NCBI GenBank assembly: GCA_965204405.1
Contig: CBDBEN010000005.1
Span: 2,294,001-2,358,000, forward strand
Reading direction: 5' to 3'
DNA: 64,000 nt
Source: JANQPX01 sp965204405
GTDB taxonomy: Bacteria > Pseudomonadota > Alphaproteobacteria > Geminicoccales > Geminicoccaceae
Part shown: positions 25,889-34,323 of the stretch, piece after piece
How the letters are laid out: each line of letters starts with the position of its first letter
Numbering within the stretch: the stretch's first letter is position 1
Translations under genes and position numbers: made by a program
Notes under the pieces: model-generated
What the model was told of the DNA's origin: nothing
Databases searched by the model: none
Seen by the model: the letters and a program-made list of their open reading frames with translations, nothing else

Positions 25889-27217
25889 ATGCTGCAGAAG
25901 CTTGGTCGATATCTTTGTCGAAAACCGGTGCCGGTGGGACCGCTTGTCGGGAAATCGGTACCGCTGACTGCTGATGAGCGCGGATCCATGCTGCCGATCA
26001 TGGCCATGGTCTTGCTGTTGACGACGGCCGGTGCCGCGCTTGCCGTGGATGTTACGCGTGCTTATTCGATGAAGGCCGAGCTGCAGGCCGCCGCCGATTC
26101 GGCGGCCCTGGCGGCTGCCTACAAGCTCCCGAACCTCGATGCCGCACGCAAGGCCGGCATGCTCTATGCCGCAAAGAACGTGCCGGCGATCAAGGATGTT
26201 TTGAAGGCGGAAGATTTCGAATTCGGCCATTGGAACGCGGCGGGGCGCTCCATCGACAGCGATAGCGGTGGTGCGAGCGCCGTTCGTCTGACGCTGCGCA
26301 TGGCCGACAAGCGGGGCAACGGCCTGGACACGCTCTTTGCGGGTGTTTTCGGCCACGGCATCATGGATATCGAGGCGAGTGCCGTCGCGGGCAAGCAGGG
26401 GGTCGCCTGCATGATCGCGCTTGATGCGGATAAGAAGGGAATCGAAGTCAAGGGGGACGCGGAGATTGACCTGATCGGCTGCGGGGCTCAAAGCAATTCG
26501 ATCGACAAGGAAGGCATCAAAATCAGCGGCCACGTTCGAATGACGACTGGCGGCATCTGCGTCAGCGGCCGCGCCAAAATCGATGGCGGCGCCGATGTCA
26601 TACCGGAGCCCACCGAATATTGCCCTCAGCACCCCGATCCGATGGCCGGATTCATCGCCCCCGAGATCGGCGCCTGCACGGATGACGACGTCGAGTTTAA
26701 AGATGAGGCAGTTACCCTGACGCCGGGTCGGGTTTTCTGCGACGGGTTGAAGCTCAAGGGAAAGGCTCATGTGACCCTTCAGCCGGGTCTTTATATCGTC
26801 GACAATGGCAAGTTCGAAATCGATGACGACGCCGTGCTGGAAGGGGATGGTGTCACGATTCTGCTGCACGGCGAGAAGGCCGAGATGGACGTCAAGGGAG
26901 AAGCGTCGCTTCGGCTGACGGCGCCGACATCAGGCGACCTGCAGGGGCTCGTGATCGTTCAAGATCAGGGCGGCAACAAAGACAACAAATGGGACAGCAA
27001 GGAACCGTCGGCACTGACCGGCGTGGTCTATCTCCCCGATGGCAAGTTTACCTCCGAGATCGAAGCCAACATCGTTGGAACGGATGCCTGCTTTGTGCTC
27101 ATCGCCAATCAGATCAAGCTGGACGGCAAGTCGAAAATGACGATCGATCTTTCGAGCACCGGCTGCCGCCAGATCCTGCCCACGGCGTTTAGCCGCTCGG
27201 TCGCCCTGTTGGATTGA
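25889..27217 (+). CDS. TadG-like pilus-assembly-type protein with beta-helix-like C-terminal region
   Basis: A 442-residue protein. Residues 28-85 are the TadE/TadG-type anchor: ERGSMLPIMAMVLLLTTAGAALAVDVTRA followed by LQAAADSAALAAA, the sequence that Tad pilins-like proteins share. The rest, from about residue 165, is not a von Willebrand domain. It consists of short repeated strands such as IEVKGDAEIDLIG, IKISGHVRMTTGG and LKLKGKAHVTLQP, with paired Cys residues, and looks like a right-handed beta-helix. No other tad gene is in the window, so it may be an orphan secreted surface protein rather than part of a Flp pilus. Confidence 0.82.
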   Translation: MLQKLGRYLCRKPVPVGPLVGKSVPLTADERGSMLPIMAMVLLLTTAGAALAVDVTRAYSMKAELQAAADSAALAAAYKLPNLDAARKAGMLYAAKNVPAIKDVLKAEDFEFGHWNAAGRSIDSDSGGASAVRLTLRMADKRGNGLDTLFAGVFGHGIMDIEASAVAGKQGVACMIALDADKKGIEVKGDAEIDLIGCGAQSNSIDKEGIKISGHVRMTTGGICVSGRAKIDGGADVIPEPTEYCPQHPDPMAGFIAPEIGACTDDDVEFKDEAVTLTPGRVFCDGLKLKGKAHVTLQPGLYIVDNGKFEIDDDAVLEGDGVTILLHGEKAEMDVKGEASLRLTAPTSGDLQGLVIVQDQGGNKDNKWDSKEPSALTGVVYLPDGKFTSEIEANIVGTDACFVLIANQIKLDGKSKMTIDLSSTGCRQILPTAFSRSVALLD

Positions 27218-27230
27218 GCAGCGCCAGCCT

Positions 27231-27635
27231 CTAGGCCGGTTCTTTCAGCCATTGCTCCGCATCATCGGGGATGATCACCCCCGGCAGGCGCCTCGACGTC
27301 CAGATATGGATCGCCTTGCGGAGGTCGACCGGCTCATCGAGCGATCCGGCTTTGATCGTGACGGTCTGGGGCTCGTGCGGCGCATCGTGCCAGACGCGGC
27401 TGCCGCAGGTTGGGCAGAAATAGCAGACGAGCGTTTGGCCGCTGTCGGTCGGTCTGTTCCAGGACTTCGGGTTGCCGAGGGTCAGCCGGAACCCGGATCT
27501 CGGCACGAGCAGCGACAGGCTGAAGGCGGAGACCGAGAGCTTTTGGCATTCCCGGCAATGGCAGGCATAGAGGCCAAAAGGCTCACCTTCGCTCTCATAG
27601 CGGACCTTGCCGCACTGACAGCCGCCCGTCAGCAT
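27231..27635 (-). CDS. GFA family (glutathione-dependent formaldehyde-activating enzyme-like) zinc protein
   Basis: A 134-residue protein with the full GFA zinc pattern: GGCQCGKVRY at the N-terminus, CHCRECQK near residue 26, and FCPTCGSRVW near residue 82. These cysteines bind two zinc ions. ATG at 27635 gives the usual GFA N-terminus; a longer frame adds 14 unrelated residues. It lies eight bases after the nitrile hydratase alpha stop, hence in the same operon. Most GFA proteins have no proven substrate. Confidence 0.85.
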   Translation of the reverse strand: MLTGGCQCGKVRYESEGEPFGLYACHCRECQKLSVSAFSLSLLVPRSGFRLTLGNPKSWNRPTDSGQTLVCYFCPTCGSRVWHDAPHEPQTVTIKAGSLDEPVDLRKAIHIWTSRRLPGVIIPDDAEQWLKEPA

Positions 27636-27643
27636 GGGCTTGC

Positions 27644-28270
27644 TCAGACTTCGACGACGGCCGTGCCGATCATGCAATCCCTGGTCACCAGGGCGGCAAG
27701 CTCGGCCTCGCTCATCCCCTCGGTGCCGCCAGGACGAAGAGGCAGCACCATATAGCGAAGATCCGCCGTGCTGTCGTGCACCTTCACCTCGATGTCGTCA
27801 GGGAGCACGGTACCGAACTCGAGAAGTACGGCGCGCGGTTCGCGGACCACGCGGGATCGGAAGGCTCTCGCCTTGTACCAGTCCGGCGGCAGGCCGAGGA
27901 GCAGGCGAGGATAGCAGGAGCAAAGGGTGCAGCAGATCACATTGTGGGTTCGAGGTGTATTCTCGACCACCTTGATGGGAATGGCGCCGGCATCGATGCC
28001 GAGTTCGCCAGCCGCTGTGTTGGCATCGTCGAGCAGCCGCGCCTTGAAGGCAGGATCAACCCAGGCCCTAGCCACGGCCTTGGCGCCATCGGCAGGCGAT
28101 CGTGCATCGATGGATTCGACGGTTTTTCTCAGCTCCGCTGCCGAAAAGACGCCTTTTTCGATCAGGAGTTCGCCGACCGCTTCCGCCATGAGCTGGTAAT
28201 ACTCGAACGGCTGGTCTTCGATGTCCGGCTGCATCGGGTGCGGATGGTGGTGATCATGACCGGTGCTCAT
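27644..28270 (-). CDS. Nitrile hydratase alpha subunit-like protein, cobalt type
   Basis: A 208-residue metal-binding subunit of the nitrile hydratase/thiocyanate hydrolase family. The metal-claw motif is CTLCSCYPR at residues 114-122: Thr in the second place is the cobalt-type mark, and the second and third Cys are normally oxidised. An extra Cys precedes the motif (CCTLCSC), and Arg replaces the common Trp after YP. There is a His-rich N-terminus (GHDHHHPH). The start shares ATGA with the stop of the preceding beta-type gene. The reaction is either nitrile to amide or thiocyanate to carbonyl sulfide and ammonia; the three-gene layout favours a three-subunit enzyme. Confidence 0.87.
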   Translation of the reverse strand: MSTGHDHHHPHPMQPDIEDQPFEYYQLMAEAVGELLIEKGVFSAAELRKTVESIDARSPADGAKAVARAWVDPAFKARLLDDANTAAGELGIDAGAIPIKVVENTPRTHNVICCTLCSCYPRLLLGLPPDWYKARAFRSRVVREPRAVLLEFGTVLPDDIEVKVHDSTADLRYMVLPLRPGGTEGMSEAELAALVTRDCMIGTAVVEV

Positions 28271-28581
28271 GTCCTGGCCTCCTGCTGCAGCCAATGCTCG
28301 AAAACATCGACCACCGTGGTGTCGCCCGCCGGTCCCTGATAATCCTGCCAAAGCTCGGCCTGGCTGAAGCGGACGCGATAGAGGGTTTTTTTCGGCAGGC
28401 CGTTTCGGCCATAGGCGAGCTCTTCGGGATCGGCGAACTTGCCGGCAATGCTCTCGATCACGCCGGCTCGCCCGCGGATATAGTGGGGCGTGCGCACATG
28501 GCCGGGTGGGAAAGCGACCCTGATCCGGACCTTGTCGCCAACCTCGTAGCGTTGGTTCAGCTCTTCCTTGCCGCTTGCCAT
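28267..28581 (-). CDS. Nitrile hydratase beta subunit, C-terminal-half protein (SH3-like)
   Basis: A 104-residue protein matching only the C-terminal SH3-like half of a nitrile hydratase beta subunit: YEVGDKVRIR, GHVRTPHYIRGRAGVIE, and LYRVRFSQAELW. The ATG lies inside the end of the preceding N-half gene (25-base overlap) in another frame, and its stop overlaps the alpha start by four bases. This resembles thiocyanate hydrolase and toyocamycin nitrile hydratase, where beta is two separate chains. Confidence 0.83.
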   Translation of the reverse strand: MASGKEELNQRYEVGDKVRIRVAFPPGHVRTPHYIRGRAGVIESIAGKFADPEELAYGRNGLPKKTLYRVRFSQAELWQDYQGPAGDTTVVDVFEHWLQQEART

Positions 28582-28877
28582 TTTTCCTCGATCTCCGCCA
28601 TCTTTCGCCCCAACTCGTCGACCCCGATCACGCCTTTCTCGAGGAGGTTGTTGCCGATCGACGCCATCCAGCGCTGGTAGTAGCTCATCTCGTCATAGGC
28701 GCCGGGGCCAAGCTCCTCGATATGACGGCGAAGCTCGTCGACGGTGATCACCTTCCGTTTTTGATCGGTAAGCAGGCGGAGGATCGCATCGACACGCTTT
28801 TCCCAAGGCGCATAGTCATGCTCACCCCGATCGATCGGCCCTGCCGGCAGCCCGCCCATATCATGATGCCGCTGCAT
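28557..28877 (-). CDS. Nitrile hydratase beta subunit, N-terminal-half protein
   Basis: A 106-residue helical protein matching the N-terminal half of nitrile hydratase beta (HDMGGLPAGPID and EKRVDAILRLL, then YYQRWMASIGNNLLEKGV). Activator proteins of the same enzymes look similar, so an accessory function is an alternative. It opens the operon N-half, C-half, alpha, GFA. The two beta halves are clean, separately started frames overlapping by 25 bases, so this is not a recent frameshift. No CobW- or P47K-type chaperone gene is nearby. Confidence 0.8.
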   Translation of the reverse strand: MQRHHDMGGLPAGPIDRGEHDYAPWEKRVDAILRLLTDQKRKVITVDELRRHIEELGPGAYDEMSYYQRWMASIGNNLLEKGVIGVDELGRKMAEIEEKWQAARKS

Positions 28878-29083
28878 GTCACGTTGTCTCCATTGGTCGC
28901 ATGAGAATCATGTTGCCACGCCCAAAGCTCGATGGACAGGCGCCTTCAACGGAAATTGATGCCGGAAGACCATTAGGATCCCGTTGCAGCCTCCATCGAC
29001 GTCGGTGGGATTTCTTGTATTGTCCTTCCAGAACATCCCGATCCCACCTTTCCTATCAGCCGAGGCACAGCAGAGCGGCATTC

Positions 29084-31591
29084 ATGGATATCGTGACATC
29101 TGGTCTCATGGCGCTTGCCGCGTCGCTGGCTCTGATCGGTTTGCTGGTGCCGCTGGCGGAGCGTTTGAAGCTGCCTTTGCCGACCGTGGTCGCGGTCGTC
29201 GGCCTGGCTATCGGCAGCACGGTGGCCGCTTACGGCATCACGCTGATCGATCTGGCCCTCGATACTTATGATGCCTGGTTTTTCCAGAACCTGGCCTTCG
29301 ATAGCCGCAACCTGCTGTTCATCTTCCTGCCGCCGCTGCTGTTCGAAATGGCGCTTGCCGTCGATGTGCGCCGTCTCATGGAAGATCTGACGGTGGTGAT
29401 GCTGATGGCGGTGGTGGCGGTGTTCACGGCGACCGCCCTTGTCGGCGGCGCGCTCGCGATTTTCTCGCCCCTGGACCTTGTGGTGTGCCTCCTGCTCGGC
29501 GCCACCATCTCCACCACGGATCCGGCGGCCGTGATCACCATCTTCAAGAAGCTCGGCGCACCGAAAAGGCTTTTGGTGATCCTCGAAGGCGAGAGCCTCT
29601 TGAACGATGCGGCCGCGATCGCTCTGTTCACGATCCTGGTCGCCAGCCTGTCCTCAAAGCAGGCGATCAGCATCGATGCAGCCGCGTCCGCTTTCGTCTA
29701 CGGGTTCGGTGTCGGTGCTCTGGCCGGTTTCGCCCTCGCCCAGATCACCGCCTTGCTCTACCGGCTCCTCGAAGGCTCGGCGCTCGCCGAAACCAGCCTG
29801 ACCGTGGCGCTTGCCTATGGCGCGTTCCTGCTGGCCGAACTCGGCTTCGGCGCCTCCGGCGTGGTCGCCGTGGTGATTGCCGGCCTCACCACGGTCGTGG
29901 TCGGCGGGGTGCGCATGGGGCCGCGCAACTGGCCGCTGGTCACCGGTGTCTGGAGCCAGATCGGCTTTTGGGCCAATGGTCTCATTCTCCTCATCGGTGC
30001 TCTTATGGCTCCGCGCTTTTTGAGCCAGCTCCATTTCGGCGAGATCGGCTATTTGATCGTGGTGGTGATCGCCGCCTTCGCGGCGAGGGCGCTGGTGCTT
30101 TTTTTCATGCTGCCGGCGATCAGCCGCCTCGGTCTAACCACGTCGCTCAATCGGCGGCAAAAGACGCTCGTCTGGTGGGGCGGCGTGCGTGGCGCCGTGA
30201 CGCTGATCCTGACGCTCAGCCTTGCCGAAACCACCGCTCTTGCCGAAAGCGAGCGGGCGGTCCTGGGGGCGCTTGGCTGCGGGTTCGTGCTGGTGACCTT
30301 GCTGCTGAACGCCTCGACCCTCGCCCGCGTCACCCACTGGCTGGGCCTTGACCGGCTCTCCAAGGGAGACCAGCGTCTCCGCGAACGGATTGTCGCCGCG
30401 ACGATGGAAGATGCGCTTGGCCATGTCGCCGATATTGCCGAGCGCAGAGGTATCGAGCCGGCGCTTCTGATCGATATTGAAGAAGCTTACGACAAGCGGG
30501 TGCATGACGCGGTGCATTTGGAGCAGGGCGGTGAGGCCGCCCCGTTCGGCGAACGTCTCAGGCTCGGCCTCACCATTCTCGCAAGCCAGGAACGGCGCCT
30601 GTTCCGGCAGCGCTTCGAGGACGGGGTCATCGGCGTGACCACCACCCGCCTTCTGCAGGTCAATGCCGATCGCCTGGTGGACGCGACCCGCCTGCGCGGG
30701 CGTATCGGCTATGAAGACACCATGGAGGTGCTGCTCGCCTTTCCCATGTGGTTCCGGCCGGCACTCCAGTTTCAGCGTTGGCTGGGTCTGGAAGCACCGC
30801 TTGCCAGGCTGTTGGCCCGGCGTTTCGACGTTCTGGTGGAATCCGAAAGCGCGCTGCAGGAGTTATGCGCGTTCAATGCCATGCGCATGGCAGCGTTGAT
30901 CGGTGAAGATGCCAAGGAGAACCTGCAGCAGCTCTTGGACAAGCGGGCGGAGCTGATTTGCAATGAGCTGGAAGCACTGGAACTACAATATCCCCACTAT
31001 GCCAGGGATCTGCGTGTCGCAGCGTTGCAGCGGGCGGGCCTTCGCTGGGAGGAAGCCCGCTATGGCCGGCTTTATCGAGACGGGGTGGTCGGTGATGACT
31101 TGCATCGGGCGCTCACCGGCGACGCCCAGCGCCTGATCCAGAGCAGCCGGAAGCGTCCGAAATTGGACATGGGGCTGCAGCCGACGACGCTCATCGCCGC
31201 CGTGCCGCTTTTTCGGGAACTGAGCGATGAGGATCTCCGCTGGCTGAGCCGCCGGCTGAAAACGCGCCTGGTGGCGCCCGGCGACAGGGTCGTTACTAAG
31301 GGAGATCGCGGTTACGAGATGTATTTTGTGGCATCGGGTGCGCTCGAAGTCCGAGTTAGCCCTGAGCCCGTGAAGCTCAAGACAGGCGATTTTTTCGGCG
31401 AACTAGCCGTGATGAACCCGGCCCGGCGCCGTACGGCGGATGTCGTTACCCTCGGTTTCTGCCGGCTGCTCGTTCTCGGCTCCCGCGATTTCAAGAAGCT
31501 GGTGGCCAGAAATGGTGATGTCGCCAGAAAGATCGAGGCGGAGGCGGCATCGCGGATACAGCCAAGGCAGCCTCATCAGGCGACTTCCTGA
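29084..31591 (+). CDS. Na+/H+ antiporter (NhaP/SOS1-like) with C-terminal cyclic-nucleotide-binding domain
   Basis: An 835-residue protein. Residues 1-430 form a CPA1-type antiporter with about 12 hydrophobic segments and the transport-site motifs TTDPAAVITIF and EGESLLNDAAAIALF. A 270-residue helical cytosolic region follows, and then a cyclic-nucleotide-binding domain near residues 710-820 (LFRELSDEDLRWL, GDFFGELAVMNPARRRTADV, with the phosphate-cassette-like GELA). This build matches plant SOS1 and bacterial relatives. ATG at 29084 sits at the family-type N-terminus; earlier starts add 61 unrelated residues. It probably exports Na+ in exchange for H+, with gating by the C-terminal domain. 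It is transcribed alone. Confidence 0.88.
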   Translation: MDIVTSGLMALAASLALIGLLVPLAERLKLPLPTVVAVVGLAIGSTVAAYGITLIDLALDTYDAWFFQNLAFDSRNLLFIFLPPLLFEMALAVDVRRLMEDLTVVMLMAVVAVFTATALVGGALAIFSPLDLVVCLLLGATISTTDPAAVITIFKKLGAPKRLLVILEGESLLNDAAAIALFTILVASLSSKQAISIDAAASAFVYGFGVGALAGFALAQITALLYRLLEGSALAETSLTVALAYGAFLLAELGFGASGVVAVVIAGLTTVVVGGVRMGPRNWPLVTGVWSQIGFWANGLILLIGALMAPRFLSQLHFGEIGYLIVVVIAAFAARALVLFFMLPAISRLGLTTSLNRRQKTLVWWGGVRGAVTLILTLSLAETTALAESERAVLGALGCGFVLVTLLLNASTLARVTHWLGLDRLSKGDQRLRERIVAATMEDALGHVADIAERRGIEPALLIDIEEAYDKRVHDAVHLEQGGEAAPFGERLRLGLTILASQERRLFRQRFEDGVIGVTTTRLLQVNADRLVDATRLRGRIGYEDTMEVLLAFPMWFRPALQFQRWLGLEAPLARLLARRFDVLVESESALQELCAFNAMRMAALIGEDAKENLQQLLDKRAELICNELEALELQYPHYARDLRVAALQRAGLRWEEARYGRLYRDGVVGDDLHRALTGDAQRLIQSSRKRPKLDMGLQPTTLIAAVPLFRELSDEDLRWLSRRLKTRLVAPGDRVVTKGDRGYEMYFVASGALEVRVSPEPVKLKTGDFFGELAVMNPARRRTADVVTLGFCRLLVLGSRDFKKLVARNGDVARKIEAEAASRIQPRQPHQATS

Positions 31592-31866
31592 CGTCAACAC
31601 GCACTCTTGAACAGCTGCGAACTGGCCTTTTCAGGGCAGGTCGAACCAGCCCGGCCACCCATCCAGCCACCTGATACGAAGGATTTCTTGGGGCGGTTGG
31701 GCAGTGGAGTGGGCCGGGACCGTGTCAAGGTGAACTCCGGTGCTCCCGAACGCCGGACTTTACGTGTGCAGTTCGATTAGCTACTGAATCTCCTTCAAAT
31801 TGCCAAACATGACCTTGGCTTGGACTGATCGGCTGGTGTGTCGATGCAAGTTTTCGTGGAGGCGTT

Positions 31867-32580
31867 ATGGAGAGCGTTCAGCAAAGTTTTTTCGATGGTT
31901 TGAGGCAAACGAGACGGCGCTTGGTGAAACAGTTCGGCAAGCGCGTGACCAGGTCGATGTCCGAATTTCTCGGTCGGCAATCTCTGGTGCCGGACATGCC
32001 GGTGCTCGATCCGGCCCAGTTCGATTTCACCGGCAAGCTGGAGGCGAACTGGCAAACTGTTCGCGATGAAGCCGCCTCGATTTTACAGCACCGTGACAGC
32101 ATTCCTTCCTTCGATGAGGTGTCACCGGATCAAAAACGCATTTCAAAAGGCGGCAGTTGGCGCACGTTCTTTCTGTTCGGTTTTGGCGAGCGGCTGGAGA
32201 AAAACTGCGCAAAGGCGCCGGCTACCGCAGCACTTCTCGAGCAGATACCGGGCCTGCAGACCGCCTGGTTCTCGATCCTGGCTCCCGGCTATCACATTCC
32301 GGCACATCGCGGTGTCACCAAAGGAATTCTGACCTGCCATCTCGGCCTGATCATTCCTAAAGAGAGAGAGCAGTGCCGCCTTCGGGTCGAAGACGAGACA
32401 CTCTCCTGGCAGCAGGGCAAAACGCTGATGTTCTGCGACGGCTATGATCATGAAGTCTGGAACGATACGGATGAAGAGCGAACGGTGCTGCTCATCCAGT
32501 TTGATCGCCCGATGCGCTTGGGAGGAAGGCTCGCATCGAAGGCTATTCATCGCTTTGTTGAAGCTGACGGCGTTCTATAA
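31867..32580 (+). CDS. Aspartyl/asparaginyl beta-hydroxylase family dioxygenase
   Basis: A 237-residue Fe(II)/2-oxoglutarate dioxygenase of the aspartyl/asparaginyl hydroxylase type. The first iron His and the 2OG-Arg region are in GYHIPAHRGVTKG with LTCHLGLIIP, and the second His is in CDGYDHEVWN, followed by ERTVLLIQFDRP. It has no membrane anchor, unlike LpxO-type lipid A hydroxylases that carry one. It is flanked by 275 and over 400 non-coding bases. Small-molecule, lipid or protein hydroxylation are all possible. Confidence 0.86.
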   Translation: MESVQQSFFDGLRQTRRRLVKQFGKRVTRSMSEFLGRQSLVPDMPVLDPAQFDFTGKLEANWQTVRDEAASILQHRDSIPSFDEVSPDQKRISKGGSWRTFFLFGFGERLEKNCAKAPATAALLEQIPGLQTAWFSILAPGYHIPAHRGVTKGILTCHLGLIIPKEREQCRLRVEDETLSWQQGKTLMFCDGYDHEVWNDTDEERTVLLIQFDRPMRLGGRLASKAIHRFVEADGVL

Positions 32581-32596
32581 AGAGCCCAGGAAAAAC

Positions 32597-32677
32597 ATGG
32601 CCGGCTTCGAGGATCGTTTCGAAGCGGCGACCAAACGCGCGAATGCTGCACTCGAGAAGATGAGCGAGCCCACTTAG
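32597..32677 (+). CDS. Possible 26-residue small protein
   Basis: ATG 17 bases after the dioxygenase stop, with CAGGAA just upstream, opens a 26-codon frame of good codon usage. The product is polar and helical (FEDRFEAATKRANAALEKM). It may be a genuine small protein, or the surviving start of a longer decayed gene. No family is recognised. Confidence 0.3.
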   Translation: MAGFEDRFEAATKRANAALEKMSEPT

Positions 32678-32989
32678 AGCGATTCTGTTCCTCTCTTTCC
32701 TGATGCGGATGTCTGGCATAGCTCAAATCTGTTATGCTCGTCTGGTTGTCATTTGGGCGATCGCAGCGTGAGGCCGATCGCTTCCCGGTTTTTCTGATGC
32801 TGAATTGGCCGGGTTGCAGCGGGATCGGACGCCTGCCAAGCCTTGCCTTTTCCGTTCGAGATGGCAAGTTGAGCGCGACTAAATCTGCACGGTATCTGTG
32901 ATCTATTGCCAGAACCTGATCCTCTGCCCGCAGGGTGCCAATCCGGCCGCGCCATTGGAGCGCCGCCCGACCTAGGAAGGTTGTTATCG
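32678..32989. other. Non-coding stretch before the ChaN gene
   Basis: About 310 bases with no credible gene. GCGATCG/CGATCGC (32757-32781) forms a short stem followed closely by a GGTTTTT run on the plus strand, a weak terminator candidate. The promoter of the ChaN-M1 gene pair must lie here. Confidence 0.4.
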
Positions 32990-34295
32990 ATGACAGGTTT
33001 ATCAGCCCGAACTTCTTCCCTGGCATTGTCGGCGGGGCTCTTGGCAGCGGGGCTTCTCGTCCAAAGCGCACCGGCGCCGGCTCATGAATCGGCGGAGCAT
33101 AATTGTGCTACGATCGGTCAGTGGGTCGATCCGAAAACCGGCGATCTCAAAGCCCATGACAAGCTGATCGAAGCTGCCGCCGGGCGTTCGATCGTCATGC
33201 TCGGCGAAACCCACCCCAATGTCGAGCATCACCGCTGGCAGCTTGCAGCCATCAGCGCGCTGCACGGCCGGCGTCCCAACATGGTCCTTGGCTTTGAAGC
33301 CTTTCCGCGCGCCGTCCAGCCGGTGCTGGACCGCTGGATCGCTGGCGAGCTTTCCGAGGAGGCATTCCTCGAAGAGAGCGGCTGGTCCAGGAATTGGGGC
33401 TTCGATCCCGAGCTCTATTTGCCCATGTTCCATTTCGCCCGGCTGCATCGCGTGCCGATGATAGCCTTGAATGTCGAGCGGGATTTCGTATCACGCATCC
33501 GGGATGAAGGCCTTGATGCCATTCCCGTTGCGGAGCGGCGAGGGCTTACCGAACCCGCCGCACCCTCCGAAGCCTATATGGACAGCCTTGGCCGAGGTGT
33601 TCAGCCAGCATGTCGACATCGGTCAGCAAGCATCGGTGGATGGTGACCACGGAGCTGACGAAGCTGCGACCGGGGAGGAGGCGGAAGAGGCGACAGCCGA
33701 GGCCGAGCCTCTCGATATCCGGGATGATCCAAGGTTCCAGCGCTTCACCAAGGTCCAGACCACCTGGGACCGCGCCATGGCCCAAGCCTTGGCGGAAGCG
33801 GGAGCCTGGCCAGGCAAGCCGCTGGTGGTCGGGATTCTCGGCACCGGGCATGTCGAAAAAGGCTTCGGCGTTCCTTATCAGCTCGCCGATCTTGGTGTCA
33901 GCGATACCGCGGTGTTCATCCCCGTGCCACCGGCGGAAAGCTGTGAGGCTTATCAGGACGAGGTTGCCGATGCGCTTTTCTTGGCACCGAGCCAGGCCGA
34001 GGTTGTCAGCGGACCTCCGGGGCCGCGCCTCGGGGTGATGATCGAGACGGCGGAAGATAGTGTCCGGGTGCTGCAGGTGATCGACGACAGCGTCGCCCAG
34101 GCAGCGGATATCAGGGACGGTGACGAGATCCTTGAGGCCGCCGGCGTCGCCGTGAAAGATACCTCCGAGCTGATCAGCATCGTTCAGCAGCAGGCACCCG
34201 GTACCTGGCTTCCGCTTGCCGTGGAACGGGACGGTGAAACCATGGAAATCGTCGCCAAATTCCCGGCCCTGCCCAATGGTCACGCCAAACCCTGA
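32990..34295 (+). pseudogene. ChaN-type (heme/iron-regulated) protein with C-terminal PDZ domain, frameshifted
   Basis: Two overlapping frames together give one protein of about 434 residues. Frame one has a signal peptide (ALSAGLLAAGLLVQSAPAPAHE), the ChaN motif MLGETHPNVEHH and GFEAFPR, up to EAYMDSL. The frame then shifts by one base at CCTTGGCC (33586-33593) and the next frame continues smoothly as AEVFSQHVDIG, then LVVGILGTGHVEKG and a PDZ domain (GPRLGVMIETAED to LAVERDGETMEIV). Frame one alone stops at 33646. The total length is 3n+1, as expected for one inserted base. A sequencing error is possible. It is followed by the M1 peptidase gene with a 28-base gap. Confidence 0.85.
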
Positions 34296-34323
34296 GCTTT
34301 TTCTCTCCATGAGGAGTTTTCTG

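Noticed and set aside
27644..28877. Broken nitrile hydratase beta gene (frameshift)
   Set aside because: The two beta halves have their own starts and a 25-base overlap and match the known split form, so a recent frameshift is unlikely.
28901..29083. N-terminal extension of the antiporter
   Set aside because: The extra 61 residues lack family resemblance, while ATG at 29084 starts at a normal membrane-helix boundary.
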